Origin: UBA6522 sp963664945
GTDB taxonomy: Bacteria > Pseudomonadota > Gammaproteobacteria > Steroidobacterales > Rariloculaceae
NCBI GenBank assembly: GCA_963664945.1
Contig: OY761822.1
Span: forward strand, 4,340,001-4,404,000
Reading direction: 5' to 3'
DNA: 64,000 nucleotides
In this document: positions 33,756 through 43,823 of the stretch, in pieces
Layout: the number at the start of each line of letters is the position of its first letter
Position numbering within the stretch: position 1 is the first letter of the stretch
Notes under the pieces: model-generated
Database searches by the model: none
What the model saw: only the letters and a program-made list of their open reading frames with translations
What the model was told of the DNA's origin: nothing
Translations under genes and position numbers: made by a program

Positions 33756-35123
33756 ATGACGCGACTTACGGCCTTCGTACTGGGGTTTGGAATATTTGTC
33801 TCACCTATCGGGCAGAGCGTCGCCCAGCAAGCACCTGCATTCGTCATCGACGACGTGACAGTGATCGATGTCGATCTGGGCGAACGCGTGGAGAATCAAA
33901 CGGTGGTCGTGAGCGGCAACCGGATCGCCTCAGTCCGTCCGGCCTCCGGGGCGGATTCGCCTCCCGGAGCCCGGGTCCTTGACGGGCGCGGCAAATTCCT
34001 GATTCCGGGCCTGTGGGAGATGCACGCCCACGCCTTCGAGCATTACGGCATCGACTACGACTTCTCGATGGACATGTACAAGTTGTTCCTCGCCCACGGC
34101 GTGACGGGCGTGCGGGACATGGGAAGCTATCTCGGCCAGTTGCTGGCCGGCAAGCGCCGCATCGCCAGCGAGAACCTCCCGGCGCCGCGGATCGTCGCCT
34201 CCGGGCCGTTCCTGGAGACGGCGCAGGCTCGACGGTTCGGCCCGGAACACATGGTGTACACGCCCGAGGAGGCGCGCAGCGCGGTCGACTCCCTCGTTGC
34301 CGGCGGCATCGATTTCCTGAAGATTCACAACGGCCTGACAAGCGAGGTCTACTACGCCGCTGTCGAGCAGGCGAAGCGTCATCACCTCGTGTTTTCGGGA
34401 CATGTGCCAGAGTCGATCACCATCATGGATGCGTCCGACTCCGGGATGCGCAGCGTCGAGCACCTCATGGCGCTGGGCAGGGCGTGCAGGGACGATGTAC
34501 CCACCGGTCGCGGCGAGAGCGAGACGCCGATTGAATTGAACGAGCCCGCTTGCCGCGCCGCTATCGAGCATCTCGCCGGCAACGGCACATTCATAACGCC
34601 AACGATGATCTTCTCCGCGGAGCTGGCGGTGGACAGCCCCGGCGTCTCTCAGGAGCGGCTGCAGTACTTGAAGCCGGCGAAGGCCGAATACTACCGGCCG
34701 CCGCCGATCTATGGCAACGAGGCGGACAAGAACCTTCACGAATTCAACCAGCGGCTGGTGAGGTTGGTCGTCGAAGGCGGTGTCTCGATTCTCGCGGGAA
34801 CGGACACGGGGTCCTTCTATCGACTTCCCGGCTTCGCTCTGCACGACGAGCTTGCGTTGTTGGTGGAGGCGGGCCTGTCGCCACTGGATGCGCTACGCGC
34901 GGCTACGCTGAACCCGGCTCTCTACTTCGACCGGCGCGGCGACCTCGGCACCATCGAGGCCGGCAAGCTGGCGGATCTCGTGCTGCTCGACGCCGACCCG
35001 CTCGAGGATATCTCGAACACGACTCGGATCTCGGCGGTCATCGCCGACGGGGAGCTCTACGATGCCGGGGCGATCGAGGAACTGTTGGCCGACGTGCTGG
35101 CATCTTCCAGGCGGCTGCTATGA
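33756..35123 (+). CDS. Secreted amidohydrolase-family metal-dependent hydrolase
   Basis: ATG 33756 follows aggag by five bases. The 455 aa begin with a signal peptide (LGFGIFVSPIGQSVAQ). The body has the amidohydrolase plan: VIDDVTVIDV, ARVLDGRGKFLIPGLWEMHAHAF (metal His-x-His), GIDFLKIH (bridging Lys), LVFSGHVPE (His), SVEHLM (His), SILAGTDTGSF (Asp), and the final KLADLVLLDADPLEDI. The metal set appears complete. Members of this imidazolonepropionase-like secreted group cleave cyclic amides, carbamates or similar bonds; the substrate is unknown. Confidence 0.9.
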   Translation: MTRLTAFVLGFGIFVSPIGQSVAQQAPAFVIDDVTVIDVDLGERVENQTVVVSGNRIASVRPASGADSPPGARVLDGRGKFLIPGLWEMHAHAFEHYGIDYDFSMDMYKLFLAHGVTGVRDMGSYLGQLLAGKRRIASENLPAPRIVASGPFLETAQARRFGPEHMVYTPEEARSAVDSLVAGGIDFLKIHNGLTSEVYYAAVEQAKRHHLVFSGHVPESITIMDASDSGMRSVEHLMALGRACRDDVPTGRGESETPIELNEPACRAAIEHLAGNGTFITPTMIFSAELAVDSPGVSQERLQYLKPAKAEYYRPPPIYGNEADKNLHEFNQRLVRLVVEGGVSILAGTDTGSFYRLPGFALHDELALLVEAGLSPLDALRAATLNPALYFDRRGDLGTIEAGKLADLVLLDADPLEDISNTTRISAVIADGELYDAGAIEELLADVLASSRRLL

Positions 35124-35294
35124 TGCGACACTTGGCCGCAAACGCTCGGACCACCCGAAAGCCGCCTTTCAGATAACGTTCTTTACCGGCGGCTATCGCC
35201 CCCGAACGGGACATGCGCGGTGGTGTGCTGAAGGTCTGACCACGACCCGAAACGGTCATTCGCCAGTATTGGTTTCCGGAGGTTGATTCCAGAA

Positions 35295-37247
35295 ATGAAG
35301 ATCTTGTCCAAACGCGGCGCTGATTCTTGCGCCTCAATTTCTACTTCCCCGAACTCTTATTACAAGTTGGCATTGGCGCTCTTGTCATTCTTCCTTGGCC
35401 CTGGTGCGACCGTTGTATCGGCCCAGGGGCCCATGTCTCAAGCGGAACAGCCTATTCTCACGGCATTGGATCTCAACGCTGATGGCATGCTTTCAACTGA
35501 AGAGGTCCAGTCCAGTCCTGGATCACTAAGAACATTGGACAATAATGGTGATGGTGTCCTGTCACCGGAAGAGACAAGGCTGGTATTGCCGGGAGGAAGA
35601 CAATTCCCGCCAGGATTCATGGGGGAAATGATGCAGAACCCCAGGATTCAGCCCCTGATGAATCTCGTTGATCGCAATGGTGATCAAACCATTGATGCCG
35701 ATGAAATTGAAGACTCAACTGGCGCCATAAGACGCCTGGACGCAGATGGCGACTGGAACCTGAGTCGCGCCGAAACTGCGCTACGCCAGGGCGATGCCGC
35801 TGCAGCCGGGGGTGACGACGCAGAGGGCGGCCGGGCAGGGAGTCCGGACATGACAGGATTCCAGGGTTCAATGACTGAAGCAAACCGTGGTCCGTTTGGC
35901 GCTACTTTATTCAACGATGGGGTCAGACCGGGTCAGGACAACCGGGCGTCTGATGGCTACATTTTCTATATGGAGCACAACACCAACATGGGCCGGACCG
36001 TTGGTAATACCACCTGGTTGTTGAATTCATTGTTTCAACCGGTACACCGCTGGGACAGTCCGCATCATGCCCACGAAGGCGTTGCCCCCTACCTACTGGA
36101 AAACGGAACGGTAGTGCGGCCTTACTCAAGAGATGACTGGCTGGTCATGGAAGATTTTCATGTAGGCTCTTTTACCACTCTTGAGATCATCGAATGGGAT
36201 GGGAATCAACTCTGGGAATTCGACTATTGCACGCCTTATCGTCATTGCATGCATCATGACTTTGAACCTATGCCCAATGGAAACATTTTGCTGATTGTTA
36301 ATGACTTCAAGACTCGTGAAGAAGCTGAAACACTCGGCTTTCGACCCGTTAATGACAGAGCGATAGCCTTTGAACGCATCATTGAAATTCAACCGAATCT
36401 CGAAGACGGATCTACCCGTATTGTCTGGGAATGGAATGTGCTGGACCACATCATCCAGGATCTTTTTCCGGAACGCCCCAACTATGGCGATCCCGCAGAT
36501 CATATCGGCAAGATCGACGTTAACTATGTTGGCAAATCAACCAGATTTATCCCTGGAAGCATTTTTCACTTTAACTCTATCTCTTATAGCGAAGAGCGAG
36601 ATCAAATTCTGATCAGCAATTTCGGTACCAATGAGATTTTTATTATTGATCACAGTACCACCACGGCGGAGGCAAGTACTGATAGAGGAGGTGCCAGTGG
36701 CAGGGGTGGCGATCTGATATATCGATGGGGAAATCCCCATGCATACGGGATGGGAGATGCTGAATCCCGACAGCTTTTCAAGCAGCATGACGCGGCTTGG
36801 ATACCCGATGGTGTTCCTGCGCGCGGGGATATCAGCGTATTCAACAACGGAGTGCAACGACAACCGGCTTACACCAGCTACATTGAGCTGACACTTCCTG
36901 CGCGTGGCGACGCCTACCGGCGCGCCAGTAACAGACCTTACGGTCCTGAAGGCCCGGACTACGAGTTTCATGAATTTGCAGGCGATACACCAGAGAGTTT
37001 TTACGCACCGTTCATGTCGGGGGCCAGGCGCCTGCCAAATGGCAATATCTTCGGCGTTAGCGGCTTGGTGAGTGGAATTTTTGAAGTTACGGAAGAGGGT
37101 GAGGAGGTGCTCCGGACAGTCCCGGGCAGTCGCTCTACCTTCTATCGTGCGTACAAGTTTCCAAAAGACTATCCCGCATTCAATAACAGAAGTCTGACCC
37201 CACTTTCTACAGGTTGGAGTATTCAAGACCAGGAGCGTGCGCCGTAG
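35295..37247 (+). CDS. EF-hand plus arylsulfotransferase-like secreted protein
   Basis: ATG 35295 (ggagg 12 bases upstream) gives 650 aa. A signal segment (KLALALLSFFLGPGATVVSA) is followed by four calcium loops: DLNADGMLSTEE, DNNGDGVLSPEE, DRNGDQTIDADE and DADGDWNLSRAE. From about residue 190 to the end there is an ASST-type propeller: WLLNSLFQPVHRWDSPHHAH, LEIIEWDGNQLWEFDYCTPY, MHHDFEPMPNGNILLIVND, SGARRLPNGNIFGVSG and GIFEVTEEGEEV. The DNA is visibly richer in A and T than its neighbours, suggesting separate origin. It is related in fold to the gene at 19336. Calcium-tuned enzyme or binding protein is an inference. Confidence 0.83.
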   Translation: MKILSKRGADSCASISTSPNSYYKLALALLSFFLGPGATVVSAQGPMSQAEQPILTALDLNADGMLSTEEVQSSPGSLRTLDNNGDGVLSPEETRLVLPGGRQFPPGFMGEMMQNPRIQPLMNLVDRNGDQTIDADEIEDSTGAIRRLDADGDWNLSRAETALRQGDAAAAGGDDAEGGRAGSPDMTGFQGSMTEANRGPFGATLFNDGVRPGQDNRASDGYIFYMEHNTNMGRTVGNTTWLLNSLFQPVHRWDSPHHAHEGVAPYLLENGTVVRPYSRDDWLVMEDFHVGSFTTLEIIEWDGNQLWEFDYCTPYRHCMHHDFEPMPNGNILLIVNDFKTREEAETLGFRPVNDRAIAFERIIEIQPNLEDGSTRIVWEWNVLDHIIQDLFPERPNYGDPADHIGKIDVNYVGKSTRFIPGSIFHFNSISYSEERDQILISNFGTNEIFIIDHSTTTAEASTDRGGASGRGGDLIYRWGNPHAYGMGDAESRQLFKQHDAAWIPDGVPARGDISVFNNGVQRQPAYTSYIELTLPARGDAYRRASNRPYGPEGPDYEFHEFAGDTPESFYAPFMSGARRLPNGNIFGVSGLVSGIFEVTEEGEEVLRTVPGSRSTFYRAYKFPKDYPAFNNRSLTPLSTGWSIQDQERAP

Positions 37248-37288
37248 GACGATTTTCGTCCGGGCGAAAAATCCGCGTCCACCTTGCC

Positions 37289-37516
37289 TTATCGATCCAA
37301 CAACGCCCCGATCTCGCCCCGAAGACGCTTCTCCTCCTCGCGCATCCGAGAATAGCTCATCGCCTTGCGCCTGCAGGCGTTCGCCCGCACCCGCGTCCCG
37401 TTGATCGACAACTTGCCGAAGTTCGCAATCCCGGTCTCCGCAGGCAACCGATCACGCATGTCTGACGGCAACAACAAGCCCTGGTCCGGGTGGTAGGGGC
37501 GAAATATCATCGACAT
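37289..37516 (-). pseudogene. IS1182/IS5-type transposase remnant
   Basis: The 75-aa frame begins MSMIFRPYHPDQGLLLPSDM and RDRLPA, then jumps to NFGKLSINGTRVRANACRRK, AMSYSRMREEEKRL. In full-length transposases of this kind about 80 residues separate these blocks. The C-terminal catalytic domain is missing too. It is an internally deleted scrap between two catabolic genes. The 260 bp to the right hold only the TonB receptor's upstream region. Confidence 0.8.
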
Positions 37517-37774
37517 CCCAGCCTCCTTAACAATCCAGTGCCCGCATTGTCCTGCTCCGGATTCCTACGGCGAACGCTCCAAGGTGTCCGACAACACTGT
37601 TGACCCGGAACGGATCCTGGCGCATTATTTGATATATCACTTGACATATCCAGTTACCGGACAACAAAAGCAAGTTTTTACAATAGGTTAAGGAACGGGT
37701 GAGCGCTCGAATATAAGCGCGAGATCAAGTGTACAAGGCAATTCTGACTGCGCACCCGCAAACGAGGTATCAAC

Positions 37775-40213
37775 ATGACAAAAACTACCGGTGTATCGGC
37801 AACCTTCCCGTCGGCCCTGACCATGCTTGTGATCGGCTTCAGTGGCGACGCGTCAGCGCAGGTGCTCGAGGAAATCATCGTCACCGCCACCAAGCGTGAA
37901 GAATCCCTGACCGACGTGCCAATTTCGATCTCGGCAATAGACACCGAGAGGCTGATCAACAATGGCTGGAACGAGACGATCGATGTGCTCGAGTTTGTTC
38001 CGAATGTGACCTTCTATCAGAACGGAACCACCACCACGAAGCTGAACATTCGTGGCGTTCATTCGGACGGTCCCAATGACTCTCTCGAGGCGCCCGTCGC
38101 TGTCTTTTCCGATGGAATCTACAATCCGAGCCCACTGTACGTACGCGCACCGCTCCTCGATCTCGAAGGCGTTGAGGTCCAGCGCGGTCCCCAGGCAACC
38201 TACTACGGGCACAACGCGACTGCCGGCTCCATCAGTTTCAGATCCAGACGTCAGTCGCTCGACGAGGCCGATGGTTTCGTTCTCATGGAAGGCTCGACTG
38301 AGAGTCGGAACAAGATCGACTTCGCGTATGGCGCGCCGGTATCCGATGCCTTCGGCTTGCGTTTGTCCGGGGCAATCAGGGATATCCAGGGTCATGTCGA
38401 AAATGTTGGCCAGGGAACGAATGAACCCGAATCCGAATCGTCCATTCTCAGGTTGAGTGGCGTCTGGGCGCCCAGTGATCGATCCGATGTCTTCTTCAAG
38501 GTCGAACAGTATGATTTCAAGCTCACGGGTGAGGTAAGAGAACCCATTACCTGCGGAGGCGCCGGTAATCCTACTGCTCCGGCTCCATGCCGTGCGTTTG
38601 ACCCTTCGGCAAGCGGCAGTCTCGTGGGGCAAGCCGATGTCGCCCTGGGCGTGGACGATCGAATAGCGGAGGCGGCGACAATCTTGCCGAACTACACGAC
38701 CGTTATTTTCGGCATGGGGTCGACGGTCACCAGCACGATCACAAACGCCGCGGACGCAGCCTTCATGTCACAGTCGCATACGTTTACCGACAGCATGCGA
38801 GCCGCCCTGGAAATCAATCATGATTTTGGTGGTTTTACCCTGACTTCCCTGACTGGAGTTGAGTCTGGCGATCGGGACCAGGCCAGAGATGCGGATATGA
38901 CCCCTATCGCCGGCATCTATGGACCCACTCAGAGTGGATACGACTACTGGACCGAAGAGATTCGACTGACCTCAAATGCGGACGGGCCTCTTGTATGGAT
39001 GGTCGGTGGCCTGATTCAGAATGTCCAAAGCAACACATTGGGCGAGATTGTCAATAACCTCTCCGGGGTATGGACCGCCAACAGTCACGACCAGGAAGAC
39101 GACACCTTCGGGGCCTTCTTCGATGTCAACTATGACTTGAGCGATACAGTCACTCTGAGCTTTGGCGGCCGCTACACGGACGTGGAAAAGGTTGCCGTCG
39201 ACATTACTTCGGCCGCACCATTGAATGCCGACGGATCACCGGGTGCTTTCGGCGAGATATTGAATACGGGCACCGGATTTGTTGCCAATCTCGCCGGTCC
39301 GCCCACGTTTGCCGACGGTACGACCGATCTCGGCGATGGCGTCTATTCGGAAGACAGCTTCGATCCCTATGTTTCCCTTCGCTACGCGATCAACGATACG
39401 GCCAATGTTTACGCGTTGTGGTCGAGCGCATTCAAGGCTGGCGGATTCAGTAATGGTCCGGGCACGGGACTACCGTTTTCCGTGCTGAATCCGGCTCTAC
39501 CCGATGCCTATGAGTTTTCGGGGGAGAAATCGGAGAGCTTCGAGCTTGGCTACAAGGCGCTGCTGGCCGACGGACGTCTGGATCTGAATGTCGCGGCGTT
39601 CTCTACGGAATTCACCAATCAACACACGGTTCTGCTGGCGTTTGCCTTTGGGCCACCGCCCTCCCCAGGAGTGGTGTTCTACACGACAGGCGTGGATACC
39701 GAGCAGCAGGGAGTTGAAGTCGACGGCAGATTCGCCGCCACGGACAGTCTCTCTTTCACGTTTTCCGGTGCCCTGCTCGATGCGGAGCTGACGGATGAGG
39801 GCATGATGGATCTCTACGGTTGTCTCGACTGTGCACCACGGCAGCTCATCCAGGCCTCCGACTGGTCCGCCTCTCTTGGAGCCACCTATTCCGCGTCTGT
39901 CGGGGACAACTATGAACTCACGTTGAACTCCGAGATGGCCTTCGCCGATGGCTACCAGGTGGCCTATGAAGGCGTATTCGAGGATCAGGCTGTCGGCGAT
40001 CAATTGCTGGGCTGGCAAGACGGCTGGGAGCGAATAAACGTCCGGGCCGCTTTTGGGCCCATTGGCGGCGACTGGGAGGTGTCTGCCTTCGGCCGTAACA
40101 TCACTGACAATCGGCGAACGAACGACTATGCCCCGGATGGAAACGCAACCTTGTATTACGTGACTCGACAGTATGGCGCTGATTGGGGGGCCGCTTTTCG
40201 GTATAACTTCTGA
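37775..40213 (+). CDS. TonB-dependent outer-membrane receptor
   Basis: ATG 37775 follows gagg by seven bases; 812 aa. The signal peptide (ALTMLVIGFSGDASA) is followed directly by the TonB box region LEEIIVTATKREESL, then the plug: DVPISISAID, LEFVPNVTFYQNGT, LNIRGVHSDG, DLEGVEVQRGPQATYYGHNATAGSI (continuous family motif). The rest is a long beta-barrel ending in the aromatic DWGAAFRYNF, needed for outer-membrane assembly. It belongs to the iron-complex-like receptors that also import plant and terpenoid compounds. A MarR regulator follows at once, so ligand-regulated uptake for this island is likely. Confidence 0.93.
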   Translation: MTKTTGVSATFPSALTMLVIGFSGDASAQVLEEIIVTATKREESLTDVPISISAIDTERLINNGWNETIDVLEFVPNVTFYQNGTTTTKLNIRGVHSDGPNDSLEAPVAVFSDGIYNPSPLYVRAPLLDLEGVEVQRGPQATYYGHNATAGSISFRSRRQSLDEADGFVLMEGSTESRNKIDFAYGAPVSDAFGLRLSGAIRDIQGHVENVGQGTNEPESESSILRLSGVWAPSDRSDVFFKVEQYDFKLTGEVREPITCGGAGNPTAPAPCRAFDPSASGSLVGQADVALGVDDRIAEAATILPNYTTVIFGMGSTVTSTITNAADAAFMSQSHTFTDSMRAALEINHDFGGFTLTSLTGVESGDRDQARDADMTPIAGIYGPTQSGYDYWTEEIRLTSNADGPLVWMVGGLIQNVQSNTLGEIVNNLSGVWTANSHDQEDDTFGAFFDVNYDLSDTVTLSFGGRYTDVEKVAVDITSAAPLNADGSPGAFGEILNTGTGFVANLAGPPTFADGTTDLGDGVYSEDSFDPYVSLRYAINDTANVYALWSSAFKAGGFSNGPGTGLPFSVLNPALPDAYEFSGEKSESFELGYKALLADGRLDLNVAAFSTEFTNQHTVLLAFAFGPPPSPGVVFYTTGVDTEQQGVEVDGRFAATDSLSFTFSGALLDAELTDEGMMDLYGCLDCAPRQLIQASDWSASLGATYSASVGDNYELTLNSEMAFADGYQVAYEGVFEDQAVGDQLLGWQDGWERINVRAAFGPIGGDWEVSAFGRNITDNRRTNDYAPDGNATLYYVTRQYGADWGAAFRYNF

Positions 40214-40282
40214 GGAATTCCGGTCGGGGCCGGGTATTCTCTCGACCAGCGCTCAGCGATCATCAATACATGGAGTTTGATA

Positions 40283-40798
40283 ATGCCCATCAGCAGGGTT
40301 CCAGGAACGAAGCTCGGAATCTCGCCGAAACAAGGCGAGATTTCCCGCAGACCGGTGCAGCAGGAGATCCATGAGGTCGGAAACCTGTTGCTCCGTAGCG
40401 CGCTCCGGAATTTTCGAGAATACGCGGGCGTCCCCGCTATTGAGGCGTTTGCGATCCGTGAGATCGGATACAGAGAGAAGACCTCCGCCCGGGAAATTGC
40501 CAACGCACTCATGTCAGATGAAGCACAGGTCAGCAGAGTCATAAAGGCACTGCTCCAGAAGAAGCTCATCACCAGGAAGCAGGATAGTAGCCACCACCGG
40601 CGCAAGCTCATCAACCTCACCGAGAAGGGCAAGCGCACTTTCGCCGCCGTTGAACAGATCGGTCACTGGCGAGAAACGCGCATGCTTCAGGGCCTGAGCG
40701 AGCGGGAACTTCGACTGTTCTACGACACTCTGGGGAAGCTCCGGGCCAACGCTGAAGGTCTCTTCAACACCGCCTCGTTGGAGATGGAAATTATCTGA
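40283..40798 (+). CDS. MarR-family transcriptional regulator
   Basis: ATG 40283 (ggag seven bases upstream) gives 171 aa. The winged helix is IREIGYREKTSAREIANALM, DEAQVSRVIKALLQKKLITRKQDSSHHRRKLINLTEKGKRTF, the MarR recognition helix and the wing with the conserved D-x(n)-RR-x-x-x-x-LT-x-x-G. It lies between the TonB receptor and a secreted beta-propeller gene, all on the plus strand, and is a candidate regulator of the uptake genes. MarR proteins usually release DNA on binding an aromatic ligand. Confidence 0.9.
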   Translation: MPISRVPGTKLGISPKQGEISRRPVQQEIHEVGNLLLRSALRNFREYAGVPAIEAFAIREIGYREKTSAREIANALMSDEAQVSRVIKALLQKKLITRKQDSSHHRRKLINLTEKGKRTFAAVEQIGHWRETRMLQGLSERELRLFYDTLGKLRANAEGLFNTASLEMEII

Positions 40799-40864
40799 GC
40801 GATTGTTTCGGAGCGAAGAGGGGATATTCCCGATGCTTCCCTCGTGCAACTGGAGGACTCTCCT

Positions 40865-42319
40865 ATGAGAAAGCTACAGCGATTCCTTGCTGGTGCTCTG
40901 GTGGTGTCGACAACCGCATCGCCGATCATCGCCCAGGAACAGCCTGCCGGCACGGGCGTGACGGATTTCGTCACGACGGAACGGGACCGGCTGGTTCAGC
41001 AGATCGAATCCTGGGAGTCGGTGCTGGCGGATTGGGAACGGCGCGCGAAAATCGGCAGCATCAAGAGTGACTACGACGTTCGAGTCGTCGCGACGTTCGA
41101 TCCGGGGACTGCAAAGTTTGATCCCCGTCCGGGCGGTGTGTATTTCTACGAAAACGTGGATCGACAGAGCCCCTTCGCGCATGCCCCCGACCCACGGCCG
41201 GAATCGAAATCGAGCGTGATCGTGGTCGGCGATGCCGTAACAAAGGAGATCATTGCACACTATGAATTTCCGCCCGAGATGTTCTCGTCCGTGCATACGA
41301 CTGTCATGTCACCGGATGGCAGATACCTCTATATTGTCGGTCCGAGACCCGGCGTATCGAACGAGGACTATCAGGCGCTTGGCACGCCGGGTACGTTGAT
41401 CAAGGTAGATGCGTTAACCCTGCAACCCGTCAGCCAGCTTACGGTGGGCGGGCGCATTCATCATGGACAGATCTTTCAGGACCGCTATATCCTGATCGAC
41501 ACGTTCGCTCGGGAGGAGAACGGCCTCGACATCTCGCTGTTCGATCCGGTTACCGACGAAATCATCGGTGGAGTGCGGGACGAGGACCTGGGCGGGGGCA
41601 CTGCCACCGCATTCACCGACGGCGAATACATTTATGCGTTGATGGAGCCACCGGGATACGGGCCGCTCTCCATGTCCGGATACGTCGCGGCCACGAACCT
41701 GGGACGGGGGCGGGTGGTGGCGCTAAGGCCATTCTGGGTTGCGAAGATCGATCCCGAGACCTGGGAAGTCGTGCGGGAATACCCCTATCCCGGATACCGG
41801 GGTGACTGGATTGAGTTCGATGCCGCGCGTGAGCACATGTTCATACCGGCGGCCGGCTCGGGCAGCCTGACCAAGATCAGTCTGGAAACGGGCGACGTGG
41901 TTTGGCATCAACCAACGGGCGTCGGTCCGTATGGCGCGGAGTTGACGGCGGACGAATCCGAGGTGTGGGTCGCCGACAAGGGAGAGGCCACGGGTTTTTT
42001 CGGCCGTACCATCACGGTGTTCGACAACGCAAGCGGGCGTCACCAGGCAACGCTGTTTGCCGGTTATTCCATCGACCATGTCCTGCTCTCACCGAACGGC
42101 AAGGAGATGTGGGCCACCAGTAACCGCGAAAGCAGGATCTACGTATTTGACGCTTCCACGCGAGAGCAGATGACGTTGATCGATATGCCGACCACCGGAG
42201 GCGCCCACGGCCTCGTTTGGGTGCACTACGATGAAGACGGCAACTCGCGTGTCGTGGCGGACCAGGGCGGGTTCCACAACGGGATCAACCCGCGGTTGGG
42301 TCGACCGCTGGAGTATTGA
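40865..42319 (+). CDS. Secreted beta-propeller protein, paralogue of the lipoprotein at 29257
   Basis: ATG 40865 has ggagg eight bases upstream; 484 aa. The signal peptide (LAGALVVSTTASPIIAQ) is of the Sec type, without a lipobox. The propeller repeats include SVHTTVMSPDGRYLYIVGPRPG, LIKVDALTLQPVSQLTVGGR, HHGQIFQDRYILIDTFAREE, TGVGPYGAELTADESEVWVA, DHVLLSPNGKEMWATSNRES and IYVFDASTREQMTLIDMPTT, then DQGGFHNGINP. Residue patterns match the 29257 protein throughout, so the two arose by duplication, one lipid-anchored and one soluble. Role unknown. Confidence 0.75.
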   Translation: MRKLQRFLAGALVVSTTASPIIAQEQPAGTGVTDFVTTERDRLVQQIESWESVLADWERRAKIGSIKSDYDVRVVATFDPGTAKFDPRPGGVYFYENVDRQSPFAHAPDPRPESKSSVIVVGDAVTKEIIAHYEFPPEMFSSVHTTVMSPDGRYLYIVGPRPGVSNEDYQALGTPGTLIKVDALTLQPVSQLTVGGRIHHGQIFQDRYILIDTFAREENGLDISLFDPVTDEIIGGVRDEDLGGGTATAFTDGEYIYALMEPPGYGPLSMSGYVAATNLGRGRVVALRPFWVAKIDPETWEVVREYPYPGYRGDWIEFDAAREHMFIPAAGSGSLTKISLETGDVVWHQPTGVGPYGAELTADESEVWVADKGEATGFFGRTITVFDNASGRHQATLFAGYSIDHVLLSPNGKEMWATSNRESRIYVFDASTREQMTLIDMPTTGGAHGLVWVHYDEDGNSRVVADQGGFHNGINPRLGRPLEY

Positions 42320-42456
42320 ACGCGCGACCCTGCCTTCACCGCGATCTTCCACCTTCCTGAAGTCCCGCAACCGGTGCGAATCGTGATTAAACGGCAGACC
42401 AATCCGCTATTGGTCATGAACAACTCGGGCTGAATGATTAAGTGGAGTAACAAGAG

Positions 42457-43806
42457 ATGATGACAGGCACTATGATCAGGCTTACTTTTGTGGCATCGCT
42501 CCTACTGTGTTTGAGTTGCAACCAATACCCGGCATATGCACAAGACACCAGTGCAGAAACACTGTTGAGAGAACACTCCAATGAATTTCGTCGGGAAATC
42601 ATCGAAATAACCGATGGCGTGTATATGGCATCAGGTTACGGCGCTTCGAATTCAGCAATGATTGTCGGTGAATCGGGCTTGATAATCATTGATACCAAGG
42701 AGAGCAAGTCTGCCGCGAGAACGGTGTTGGAAGAATTCAGAGCCATCAGCGACAAGCCCGTGAAGGCGATTATCTATACCCATGGTCATGTGGATCACAC
42801 CAGTGGGACCACGGAGTTTGTCGGGGATGACGAGCTCGAGATCTACGCTCGCGCCAGTTTCCGAGATAACTTGATGCCCGATTCGGACCTGAACTCAATA
42901 AGCTTCGCACGTACAGCGCGGCAATTCGGTTTTTTTCTTGATTCAGAAGAATTCATCAATATGGGTACCGCAGAGCACCCAATTCGGGACGAGGAAGGAG
43001 ACGGCTATCTTCCACCTACTATCACGTTTGATGTAGAGCGCTTTGAAGTCACCATTGAAGGAGTTGACTTGGAGTTGGTCGCTGCTCCAGGAGAAACAGA
43101 TGATCAACTCTATGTCTGGCTGCCCGAAAAAAGGGTGCTGTTCCCCGGTGACAACCTTTACAGGGCATTCCCCAATCTTTATCCGATCAGGGGTGGAATG
43201 TACCGGGACGTAAAGGTCTGGGCCGAGAGCCTGGAGAAAATGCGGCAAGAAGAAGCCGAGTATCTGGTGCCCGGTCACAGCCGTCCGATTCTCGGTGAGG
43301 AACAGGTGGATGAGGCCCTCGGAGTCTATGCGTCTGCAATACGCTATGTCTATGACGAAACGATTGCGGGAATGAACGACGGCATGACGGCAAATCAGCT
43401 TGCAGAATCAATCGCATTGCCGGAAGAACTCGCGGAGTCTCCATTCCTTACAGAGTTTTATGGGATGGTCCCGTGGGGAGTCAGGTCTGTATTCAACGGC
43501 AAGATAGGATGGTTTGACGGAAACCCGACAAGTCTCTTGCCACTCTCCGAGCGTGCACAGGCGGAGCGAATAATTGGCTTGGGCGGAGGCGCAGACAACA
43601 TCTTCATGGAGTTACAGCAGGCTATTGCTTCTGAAGAATATCAGTGGGCCATGCAATTGGCCGACTATCTTTTGGCAACCGAATATCGGACTACTGAAGT
43701 AACTGAAATCAAGATTCGGGCGCTCAGAGGGGTCGCCAGACAACAAATCAACCCCACCGCAAGAAATTATTACTTCAGTTTTGCAAATGAACTGGCTCGG
43801 CAATAG
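42457..43806 (+). CDS. Secreted metallo-beta-lactamase-fold hydrolase, alkylsulfatase-like
   Basis: ATG 42457 (ggag nine bases upstream) gives 449 aa with a signal peptide ending YPAYA. The core has DGVYMASGYGASNSAMIVGE, GLIIIDTKES, IIYTHGHVDHTSG (His 109, His 111, Asp 113, His 114), LVAAPGETDDQLYVWLPEKRVLFPGDNLYRAFPN and YLVPGHSRPI, a full zinc set. The order and the FPNLY-x-x-RG block match SdsA1/BDS1-type alkylsulfatases, but at 449 aa it is shorter than those (about 650 aa), lacking most of the dimerisation and C-terminal SCP-like domains. It fits sulfate-ester chemistry alongside the ASST-like genes. Confidence 0.85.
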   Translation: MMTGTMIRLTFVASLLLCLSCNQYPAYAQDTSAETLLREHSNEFRREIIEITDGVYMASGYGASNSAMIVGESGLIIIDTKESKSAARTVLEEFRAISDKPVKAIIYTHGHVDHTSGTTEFVGDDELEIYARASFRDNLMPDSDLNSISFARTARQFGFFLDSEEFINMGTAEHPIRDEEGDGYLPPTITFDVERFEVTIEGVDLELVAAPGETDDQLYVWLPEKRVLFPGDNLYRAFPNLYPIRGGMYRDVKVWAESLEKMRQEEAEYLVPGHSRPILGEEQVDEALGVYASAIRYVYDETIAGMNDGMTANQLAESIALPEELAESPFLTEFYGMVPWGVRSVFNGKIGWFDGNPTSLLPLSERAQAERIIGLGGGADNIFMELQQAIASEEYQWAMQLADYLLATEYRTTEVTEIKIRALRGVARQQINPTARNYYFSFANELARQ

Positions 43807-43823
43807 CTGCTTTCGGTATCGGG

